In this document: one piece after another, positions 7,292-14,600 of the stretch | Layout: each line of letters starts with the position of its first letter | How positions within the stretch are numbered: the stretch's first letter is position 1 | DNA from: a candidate division TA06 bacterium DG_78 | GTDB lineage: Bacteria; Hydrothermota; Tepidihabitantia; SM23-42 | Length of the DNA stretch: 15,151 bases | NCBI GenBank assembly: GCA_001303225.1 | Contig: LJNI01000038.1 | Location: forward strand, 1 to 15,151 | Reading direction: 5' to 3' | Position numbers and translations under genes: made by a program | Notes under the pieces: model-generated | The model's database searches: none | Told to the model about the DNA's origin: nothing | What the model saw: the letters and a program-made list of their open reading frames with translations, nothing else

Positions 7292-8539
7292 TTATTCTCC
7301 TGTATTGAATATTGGAGACCAGTCTGGCGCATTGGCAGTAATGCCGCTGGTCAGTTTTCGTTTACGTGAACCATCCCAGTTCATCGTATAGAGTTCATAC
7401 CAACCATTGCGGTTTGAGGAATAGGTGATATGGAGGCCGTCTGGAGACCACGATGGTTCTTCATTATTACCATAATAGGTGAGACGGACCGGGCTGAAAT
7501 CATAGGGATCAGTAATAGCAATCTGTTGCGAGTTGTCTTCATCTCGTGAAACATAGGCGATGATGTCTCCGCGCGGTGACCATGCTGGTGATGTATTGTA
7601 ACTACCATGAAAGGTGAGGCGTCTGATGTTACTTCCGTAGATATCCATAACATATATTTGGGGATTTCCTGAACGATCTGAGACGAAGGCAATCTCGCGG
7701 CTGTTTGGAGAAAATGTTGGTGAGGTGTCGATTGCATAGTTATTTGTCAGCCTGCGTAATTTCTTTGACGGCAGCTCCAAGATGTAGATTTCAGCATTAC
7801 CGTCCTTGGTGAGGCTCATGCAGATCTTTGTACCGTCTGGTGACCAACATGGCGCAAAATTGAGACCCTGAAAAGAAGAAAGTAATTCAATCTTTTTATT
7901 TTCGATATAGAGTGTATAGAGATTTAATCGATCACTATCATAGGTAGAAAATAATATGTGGTCCCTATTAGGCGACCAAGAAGGAAAAAGATTAATATTT
8001 CCATTTTTTGTAAGGGGAGTGAAATTGTACCCATCATAATCGATTATCGCCAATTCTTTGCCAGCGGGTGTTTTGTATGAAAAGGTAATTTTTGTTGAGG
8101 AAATACCTTTTTCACCAGTTAATAGTTCAATCACATCATCAGCAATTGTGTGGGCAAGACTTCGTGTATCGCCACCGACACCATAGTCTCGTGTTGCAAT
8201 CTCTTCATGGGATTGGAAATCTTTGAGCGTAATAGATAAGATGCCGTTGTGATAACTCCCTGCCAACAAAATCCCCTGTTCAGTTACTTTATTTGAATCA
8301 TTTAACAGAAAGGCAGTGTCAGGAAGGATATCAAAGTACAGTGAATAATCTAAGTCATTCCGCAAGATAGATTTGATTCTTCCTATTTTTGTCAACAAGA
8401 CATCAGTAATCTCACGAGCAGTAAATTGTTCAATGACAAGATTTATTTTTCCACCACCGTAGTCGGTGAGGCGTAAGTACACTTCTTGGCTCATTACCAG
8501 AACAAAAAATAGGTTGAAAATAATTAACAGTCGCTTCAC
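7292..8539 (-). CDS. tolB: TolB, periplasmic beta-propeller of the Tol-Pal system
   Basis: TolB is a periplasmic protein that binds Pal and receives energy from TolA during outer-membrane constriction. The 415 residues begin with a short signal peptide (about 1-18, MKRLLIIFNLFFVLVMS). An alpha/beta D1 domain (about 19-130) follows, then a C-terminal propeller with repeated SPDG-type motifs: PSWSPNRD, PCWSPDGT, PTFSPNSR, PAWSPRGD, PSWSPDGL and a final PDWSP. Length is close to E. coli TolB (about 430). The start codon is GTG at 8539-8537 with no ribosome site, because the 7-nt periodic array runs directly into it; the next Met would remove the signal peptide. It is the last gene of the operon, 61 nt after tolA. 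Confidence 0.93.
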   Translation of the reverse strand: MKRLLIIFNLFFVLVMSQEVYLRLTDYGGGKINLVIEQFTAREITDVLLTKIGRIKSILRNDLDYSLYFDILPDTAFLLNDSNKVTEQGILLAGSYHNGILSITLKDFQSHEEIATRDYGVGGDTRSLAHTIADDVIELLTGEKGISSTKITFSYKTPAGKELAIIDYDGYNFTPLTKNGNINLFPSWSPNRDHILFSTYDSDRLNLYTLYIENKKIELLSSFQGLNFAPCWSPDGTKICMSLTKDGNAEIYILELPSKKLRRLTNNYAIDTSPTFSPNSREIAFVSDRSGNPQIYVMDIYGSNIRRLTFHGSYNTSPAWSPRGDIIAYVSRDEDNSQQIAITDPYDFSPVRLTYYGNNEEPSWSPDGLHITYSSNRNGWYELYTMNWDGSRKRKLTSGITANAPDWSPIFNTGE

Positions 8540-8600
8540 GCTGAACGTTTTACGTTTTTTATAGGCGTCGAGCGTCTGACGTCAGGCATATGGCGTGTTT
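8532..8600 (-). repeat. Heptameric NNNNACG array filling the tolA-tolB spacer
   Basis: Read on the minus strand from 8600 in steps of seven: AAACACG, CCATATG, CCTGACG, TCAGACG, CTCGACG, a 6-nt CCTATA, AAAAACG, TAAAACG, TTCAGCG, TGAAGCG. Eight of ten units end in (A/G)CG while the other positions vary freely. The last two units hold the GTG start of tolB, so the array replaces any Shine-Dalgarno site. Confidence 0.6.
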
Positions 8601-9200
8601 TCATTGCCCACTCAAAAATTCTAGATGCACCTTAAGGTAGTCATCAGAGAATTCATCAGGCAGAGGGGGTAATTTTTTTGCTAACGTAACAGCGTGAATA
8701 GTCGTCTCGTTATACAATTCATTGCCTGAGGTTTCTTCCAGCCGTACATTTTGAATTGTGCCATTTGCGTCAACCTCAAAATAGATAATGCTCTTGAGAA
8801 CGACATCCTTTCCTTTAAAAGGGTTGTTCCAATTTTGGCTAATTTTATTTAAGAGGATGTTGAGGTAATATGAATACGTAAATCCACGACCACTACCCGT
8901 GACAATTTTTGGACTGATATCAGGTAATCCTGCCTTGGTCTTTTTTGGTTTTGTCCCAACTTCTTCTTTTTTGGGTGGAGCATCTTTTTTTGGTGGTGCT
9001 TTCTCCTCAGTCATTTCTTTTTTGACTTCTTCTTGCGGAGGTTCCTCAACACTCATGATCTTTGGTTGGGGCAATGGTGCGAGGCTTACTTTATAAACGG
9101 CAACCTCTGGGAAGGCTTTGAAACTGCTCTGGCTCGCCAGGAAAAGTAGTGCGAAAATTGCGAGGTGTAATACAAATGATAGACCGAAAGAACGATTCAT
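8601..9200 (-). CDS. tolA: TolA/TonB-type energy transducer
   Basis: This 199-residue inner-membrane-anchored protein would carry energy from TolQ-TolR to TolB/Pal. It has one N-terminal TM helix (about 7-23) with the S-x3-H pattern (S8, H12) that in TolA and TonB contacts the motor. A Pro/Lys/Glu-rich linker follows (about 47-90, with PPKKDAPPKKEE). The C-terminal domain is of the TonB/TolA type (about 107-199, YYLNILLNKISQNWNNPFKG then VLKSIIYFEVDANGTIQNVRLEETSGN). It is half the length of E. coli TolA (421) and nearer TonB in size, so TonB is the alternative name; location between tolR and tolB favours TolA. The ATG overlaps the tolR stop (ATGA). Confidence 0.85.
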   Translation of the reverse strand: MNRSFGLSFVLHLAIFALLFLASQSSFKAFPEVAVYKVSLAPLPQPKIMSVEEPPQEEVKKEMTEEKAPPKKDAPPKKEEVGTKPKKTKAGLPDISPKIVTGSGRGFTYSYYLNILLNKISQNWNNPFKGKDVVLKSIIYFEVDANGTIQNVRLEETSGNELYNETTIHAVTLAKKLPPLPDEFSDDYLKVHLEFLSGQ

Positions 9201-9592
9201 TCTTGGGGTATTTCTGCTACTAACCCCAGCTCCCTCACTCCTGTATTCTTGATTTTGCCGACAATCGATACGACATCTCCGTAGTCAACTTCTCTATCAG
9301 CACGGAGATAAACAATGATGCCTGGCGGTTTATTCTTTAAAATCTTCTGGAGTGACGATTCAAAATTGTCGATGGTAACTTTGTCATTGTCGATAAATAT
9401 ATCTTGGTTCTTTTTTATGGTGACTGTAATGCCTTCTTCATCATGGGGAAGAGAAGCATCGGTTCTCGGTAAATTGACATCGATACCAGGAATCATCATC
9501 GGTGCTGTGATGATAAATATCACGAGGAGCGTGATACTCACATCAGCCAACGAGGTTATGTTAATGTCTGAAATGATATCTTTTTTCTTCAC
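9197..9592 (-). CDS. tolR: TolR (ExbD family) proton-channel subunit
   Basis: TolR, 131 residues, pairs with TolQ to form the proton-driven motor. After a short cytoplasmic start, a single TM helix (about 13-35) opens with NITSLADVSITLLVIFIITAP; D17 is in the place of the protonatable Asp (E. coli TolR D23, ExbD D25). The rest is the periplasmic ExbD domain (GIDVNLPRTDAS, then GIIVYLRADREVDYGDVVSIVGKIKNTGVRELGLVAEIP), of normal length. The start is GTG at 9592-9590, sharing one base with the TAG stop of tolQ, so translation is presumably coupled. Its stop overlaps tolA. Confidence 0.93.
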   Translation of the reverse strand: MKKKDIISDINITSLADVSITLLVIFIITAPMMIPGIDVNLPRTDASLPHDEEGITVTIKKNQDIFIDNDKVTIDNFESSLQKILKNKPPGIIVYLRADREVDYGDVVSIVGKIKNTGVRELGLVAEIPQE

Positions 9593-10284
9593 TACCCGAT
9601 GCTCGCGAATTCTTTACGGAGGTGTGCAAATATTTCACTGATGAACTTATCCAACTCGGCATCGTAATTGCTCACACGGCTCCGAAAGATATTGTAAAAT
9701 ATGAGGGCAGGGATCGCGACCAGGAGTCCGTATACTGTAGTTATGAGGGCATCAGAAATGCCTGGTGCAACAATGGTAATATGAGCAGAACCACGGGCAC
9801 GTATATCCAAAAATGCCTCCATGATTCCCCAGACCGTTCCAAGCAATCCGAGGAATGGACTGACACTCACAAACGTACCGAGTGTTGGTAAATGAATTTC
9901 TAACGAAGCAATCTCAGTAATTTTAGTCCGCTCCATTGCCAGGCGAATGTTATCAGACAATTCATGTACCAACTGTTTATGACTTCCTTGTTCGCCTGGG
10001 TTCACTGATGCTACTGCTTTCAATTTTTTGAATTCTTCGAGGCCGCTCCATAAGATTTTTCCGTATGGGTTATCATTCAAGAGAGAACCCAAATTGCCGA
10101 GTGTCTTTATGTCGTGATGAAGATGGTACGTAGAGAGAAATCTATTGCTCTTCCGTTTTACTCCTGAGAAGTTGAATAATTTTTTGAAAAAGATTGCCCA
10201 TGACCATATTGAGAAGATAATTAATATGATCATAATAATCTGGGCAGCTAAACTCGATTCTAAGAAAATTCTGAATATGTTCAT
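9592..10284 (-). CDS. tolQ: TolQ (ExbB/MotA family) proton-channel subunit
   Basis: TolQ, 230 residues, forms the pentameric membrane ring around TolR. Three TM helices are visible: about 10-33 (LSLAAQ-type start, IIMIILIIFSIWSWAIFF), 134-156 (TLGTFVSVSPFLGLLGTVWGIMEAF) and 173-198 (APGISDALITTVYGLLVAIPALIFY). The second and third carry the conserved GLLGTVWG and ALITTxxGLxxAIPA motifs that line the channel, including the Thr pair at 182-183. Length matches E. coli TolQ (230). It starts 5 nt after the cpoB stop with only a weak purine stretch upstream, and overlaps tolR at its end. Confidence 0.94.
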   Translation of the reverse strand: MNIFRIFLESSLAAQIIMIILIIFSIWSWAIFFKKLFNFSGVKRKSNRFLSTYHLHHDIKTLGNLGSLLNDNPYGKILWSGLEEFKKLKAVASVNPGEQGSHKQLVHELSDNIRLAMERTKITEIASLEIHLPTLGTFVSVSPFLGLLGTVWGIMEAFLDIRARGSAHITIVAPGISDALITTVYGLLVAIPALIFYNIFRSRVSNYDAELDKFISEIFAHLRKEFASIG

Positions 10285-10289
10285 TTCTA

Positions 10290-11000
10290 TTAATTCAGCC
10301 TATCTCTGGCAATTGATGCCTCTGGTGATTTAGGGTAATCTCTGATTAACTTATTGTAGTATGTAGTTGCTGTTTTTTTGTCACCTGATTCCTCGTAGAT
10401 AATGCCCATCTTATAGAGAGCAGTGGGTATCCTATTACTCCCTGGGAATTTATTAATGAGCTGTTGAAATGTGTTGACCGCATCCTGTCGTTTACCGAGC
10501 GCATCATGTGATTCACCAATCCAGTAATAGGCATTGTCAGAAAGCGGAGAGTCGGGTTGAACTTCGAGATATGATTGGAATCCTTTTATGGCTTCGGTGT
10601 AGTGTCCTTTCACATAGTTGAGGTACGCCGCATCATAGATAAGTTGTGCTTCAGGACTTATTTCAGTTTGTGCTGAATCGCTCGGTGGATACTTAGTAGA
10701 GCCGATCTTCGCCTGGATACGTGTGAGCTGTGATTCGGTATCACTCAATCGTGTATTGAGCATTTCGAGCTTTTCGTTCAGCTCATCCATTTTCGTATAG
10801 AGGTCAACGTGCAACTGAGACGTCGCTTCGGTTTGCAGTGCGAGCACGCTGTCAAATTTAGAGGTATAGTATCGCAAGCTATCTAACTGCCAGCTCCAAT
10901 TGCTGAATTGACGACCACTGAAACATCCTGGAGCCATTGACAGCATACAGACAAGTATGCTTAAAACTACTAATGACCAACGTAATTTTGTATTTTTCAT
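10290..11000 (-). CDS. cpoB: CpoB/YbgF-like TPR protein, predicted lipoprotein
   Basis: This 236-residue protein has the domain order of the Tol-associated coordinator CpoB (YbgF). That order is an export signal, a coiled coil (about 65-98, MDELNEKLEMLNTRLSDTESQLTRIQ), a short linker, then three TPR repeats (about 120-150, 155-187, 192-225; e.g. YWIGESHDALGKRQDAVNTFQQLINKFP). In E. coli CpoB links peptidoglycan synthesis to outer-membrane constriction. Here the N-terminus ends in MAPGC with C26 placed for lipidation, so it is probably membrane-anchored, unlike the soluble E. coli form. There is no ribosome site; the leader just before the ATG is pyrimidine-rich (ACCTTCC) on the coding strand. 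A strong hairpin lies between pal and this gene. Five nt separate it from tolQ. Confidence 0.87.
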   Translation of the reverse strand: MKNTKLRWSLVVLSILVCMLSMAPGCFSGRQFSNWSWQLDSLRYYTSKFDSVLALQTEATSQLHVDLYTKMDELNEKLEMLNTRLSDTESQLTRIQAKIGSTKYPPSDSAQTEISPEAQLIYDAAYLNYVKGHYTEAIKGFQSYLEVQPDSPLSDNAYYWIGESHDALGKRQDAVNTFQQLINKFPGSNRIPTALYKMGIIYEESGDKKTATTYYNKLIRDYPKSPEASIARDRLN

Positions 11001-11052
11001 GATAGGAAGGTAGACTTTCGCACGTACGTTATGGTAGTTTTTAGAATGCCGA

Positions 11053-11088
11053 ATTCCCTCCCACGATACCTATATCGTGGGAGGGAAT
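11053..11088 (-). repeat. Perfect 16-bp hairpin between pal and cpoB
   Basis: Arms at 11053-11068 and 11073-11088 are exact reverse complements (core TCCCTCCCACGATA) around a 4-nt loop CCTA. It begins 21 nt past the pal stop. No run of U follows on either strand, so it is not a textbook terminator; it may stabilise or process the pal mRNA, or be a palindromic repeat unit. Confidence 0.8.
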
Positions 11089-11108
11089 CATTATAGCAAA
11101 TTCTCTAA

Positions 11109-11576
11109 TTATTTTTTTACGACGAACTCACAGCGCCGATTCTTCGGTAAATCATTTGGATCGAGTGGTCTCTCTTCGCCGTAGCTTACGGTCGAGAGGC
11201 GTGTTGGGCTGATTCCCAACATCACGAGATAATCGTACGCCGCTTTTGCTCGACGCTCACCCAGGGCGAGGTTGTATTCAGCAGTGCCGATTCTGCAGCA
11301 ATGTCCTTCGATAATGATATTATTATTAGGATATAGTTTGAGCATCTCAGCGTTCTTTTTGAGCTTATCTGCAGCACTTGCCATGATATCTGATTTATCG
11401 AACTCAAAGAAGATTCGCTCCATGGTAAACGCTGGTTTTGGAGGTTCAGGTATTTCTTCAGGAACCTCTTCGATTATAACTTCTTCTTCAACAGGCTCAA
11501 TTACCTGCTTTTTAGGACACCCCAAAAAAACCACAAAAATCAAGAGTATTGGTAGCGCCAGCTTCAGATACCGCAT
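11109..11576 (-). CDS. pal: Pal, peptidoglycan-associated outer-membrane lipoprotein (OmpA family)
   Basis: Pal, 155 residues, anchors the outer membrane to peptidoglycan and binds TolB. It has a lipoprotein signal ending in VFLGC (C20 lipidated) and a Glu/Pro-rich linker (about 24-48). An OmpA-like domain follows (50-155) with FFEFDKSDI, IIIEGHCCRIGTAEYNLALGERRAKAAYDYL and VSYGEERPLDPN. The usual motif here is GHCDERGT; this protein has C94 where the peptidoglycan-contacting Asp normally sits, while the later Arg pair (R108, R109) is kept. AGGAGG lies just upstream of the ATG (11586-11581), and a consensus promoter precedes it, making pal the first gene of the operon. Length and frame are intact. 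Confidence 0.93.
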   Translation of the reverse strand: MRYLKLALPILLIFVVFLGCPKKQVIEPVEEEVIIEEVPEEIPEPPKPAFTMERIFFEFDKSDIMASAADKLKKNAEMLKLYPNNNIIIEGHCCRIGTAEYNLALGERRAKAAYDYLVMLGISPTRLSTVSYGEERPLDPNDLPKNRRCEFVVKK

Positions 11577-11601
11577 AGTACCTCCTTTTCTTTTATAGCC
11601 G

Positions 11602-11629
11602 ATTATACTAATAATATGGGTACTGTCAA
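11602..11629 (-). promoter_or_regulatory. Consensus promoter of the tol-pal operon
   Basis: On the minus strand TTGACA (11629-11624) and TATAAT (11607-11602) are separated by 16 nt, again a perfect match to both hexamers. Transcription would start near 11595, giving a leader of about 19 nt that contains the AGGAGG ribosome site of pal. The 77-nt spacer between the activase stop and pal shows no terminator, so some read-through from the activase is possible. Confidence 0.8.
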
Positions 11630-11654
11630 GTAGCAGTAAAGTGTAACTATGGGG

Positions 11655-14600
11655 TCAGGTCTTTGCTTGACTCACGAATGTTTCGAGTCGCATGGCATCA
11701 ACTGCATGGTCGAGTCCGTCTAAGGACATGGTAAAGAGTGGAAAGTCTGGGTACTGCTCCTTGAGTGCTTTGAAAATTGTCGTAACGATATTGCCGGGCA
11801 TGCAGGTAAAGGGCATAACATTAATGACTCCTGAACAATCCTCTTTAATAAACTCTACTGTTTTGCCAATGGTGACTGCTGCTTCACCCTCAAATGAATT
11901 ATGCAAGTAGTTATTTGCATAGTCTAAGATAGTCGTAACATGAGATTCTTTTTCTAATCCTAATATTCTGTATATTTTGTTTTGGCGCCATTTCATGTAG
12001 GTATCGAATAATTTTGTAAAAACTGCCCGGCGATATTGACGGAACCAACCACAATTTCTTACCCTGGTGAAATTCGTATAGAAAAACCATTCAGCGATTG
12101 AAGGCAGCGTAATTTCGCAACCGAGTTCCTCGAGCCTCCTGATGAGAAAGTTGTTGCTGAATTTTTGAGAACGGACATAAATTTCACCGACGATGCCGAT
12201 CTTCGGTTTCTGTACACTACTATTGAGCTCAACTACGTCAAACTTTTCTTTTGCTGTTTTAAGAAGCGGTAGGATATTATTTCCCTTTTCGGTTACTGTG
12301 CAGATTTCCTTGAAAATACTATTGTAGATGTGCTCTGTTGTTCCTCTCTTTTTTTCATACGGTCTGATGTGACGGCTCTTCGCTTCCAGACCATCAATCG
12401 CACAGATACCATCCCAGGCTGCCATGAGAAATTTCATACCCAGTGACCCTAAGTCATCAAAGAGACTCGGTCCTTGATTCGGTGCGTAGAGTGGAATATG
12501 AGAGAGGCCGAGGTCATCAAGAATTATTCTGTGCAATTTATAGTACTGTCCAAAACGGCACGGACCAGACCCTTGAGCCATAAAAAATGCACTGCGTTCA
12601 GAATCAAAGCCAGTAGAATTGATCTTTTTCACCATATCACCGGCAGTAATGATTGCGGGTAAGCATTCGCGACCCGAGGTGAATTGTCTTCCAATGCTGA
12701 TCGATTCTTCATCAGGTGCAGGCAACACCTGGGCATCGATACCAACATGCCGCAATGCACTTGCAAAAACATGGGCGGCATCGCACATATCAGGGATATA
12801 TATCGTCTTCTCCTTTTTGATTTCACTCTTTGCGGTGATTTTCTTTGGTTTATTTTTACGTACGGCTGCTCTGATGCTGTCAGAAAAAGCCTCGCAGCGC
12901 GTAATGAATCCAGCGTCGCCAGAGTGTTCGTCAATTTCGATGAGGAGAAAGGGTTTTTCACCAGATTTTTCCTTAAAGAAATGAATGAGAAACGAATCTG
13001 GCCCGCACGAAAAATTTGAGAGGTAAACCCCAAAGAGTCTCTTATCCTTGCTGATCATGTCAGCTGCCGCGAGTATTCGCTGTCCGTAATGCCAGTACAT
13101 GTTAGAAAAATCATCTTTGATAGATTCATAATTGAGCGGTAAGAAGTCGATCGGTAGTGCTAAAATACCGAGGTCTCTGATCTTTTTAGGTAAATTTAAA
13201 TTCAGCCCCAAATCATAGCCATTATATGGTCGAGAGCATACGACAAAGGCAACGTCATCAATTTTCTCCAGTACCTCATTACTGATGGAGATAATCTTCT
13301 CTCGTATTTCACGTTGATATATCAGCGCCCTATCTATTGCCTGATTTACTTCTTTTTTTTCTTTCCCAAAGTCTTTACCAAAATTAATGAGTTCCTGTTC
13401 TACACCCTTTCTGCCGCGGTCAAAATAGAGGTACGGTGAATAGACAGTAATTTCCTCGCCAAAAATTGCCCTGCTCAAATACGGGATGGTCTGGACATAC
13501 GGACAGACGAGACTGCGATCAAAGTTCTTATCCTGAGGAGGCATGCTGATAACACTCGGAATAAAGAATTGATTGATGCCCCTGTTGAGTAAGCTGCGAA
13601 TGTGGCCGAGTGCGACCTTGACCGGTAAACAGGTATCTGCACTTGAAGCTTCAGCACCTTGTTCAATAATTGTGCGGGTTGTTTCTTCAGAGAGAACAGG
13701 CTTGAATCCAAGTTCAGTCAAAAATTTATAGAAGAAGGGAAAGAGCTCGTAGAAAATGAGGGCTCGAGGAATACCAATTTCAGTGCCGGTAGGTGCTTCG
13801 GTTTTGAAGAAAATTTCATTTCGTATTTTGAAGAGGTCAGGTAATGTGTGGTGAACCTTTCTTTCTTTTTCTTCATAGCGCTCACACCGTCCACCATAAA
13901 AGATATCTCTTTCAGCCTCGATGGTTATTTTATTTACTTCGCATTCATTGCTGCAGTGCTGGCAGATAAAGGATGACGATGTGTACGATTTGGAAGCCAG
14001 ATTAAATCCTCTGAAACTGGTTTTCTGTACACCATGGTCACGTACTAGTAAGGCGATACCAATCGCGCCGGTTACATCATAATTAGGCGGAACGAGGATT
14101 TCTTTTTTCAAAACCTCTTCAAATGCTGATACAACGGATTTATTTGCTGCAACACCGCCCTGGAAAAATATCTTTTTACCGATCCGCTTGCTCGCTACAA
14201 CCCGGTTGAGGTAATTAAAGACGATTGAATAGCCCAATCCAGCCAGAAGATTTTCTCTTTCTGTTGTATCACTCTGGTGATGGATGACCTCAGAGCCAAT
14301 AAACACCGTACACCGTTCACCAAGATTGATCGGCGATTGTGCCCTGAGCGCCATATCACCGAACTCCTGTAGCTTGACGTCCAATGCTTGTGCCTGCTCT
14401 TCTAAAAATGAACCTGTGCCAGCTGCACACACCTTATTCATCTCGAAATCAATGATCGTCTTGTTTGAGAGGCTGATAAACTTCGAATCCTGACCACCAA
14501 TTTCAAAGATGGTATCAACCTCAGGGTCAATCTCAATAGCTGCGCGCGCCTGTGCAGTGATTTCATTTTTTATGATATCAGCACCAATAAATTCTCCCAC

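Noticed and set aside
11053..11088. pal-cpoB hairpin as an intrinsic terminator
   Set aside because: No U-run follows the stem on either strand, and cpoB to tolB would then lack a visible promoter.
12619..13033. Open frames on either strand inside the activase gene, and similar frames inside atpA, atpB and tolQ
   Set aside because: They are out-of-frame shadows of strongly supported genes with no ribosome sites or recognisable motifs.
13920..13980. Cys cluster in the activase (C366, C369, C373, C392) as a separate zinc-finger gene
   Set aside because: It is in frame within one continuous protein and such clusters are expected between the activase and dehydratase-like parts.
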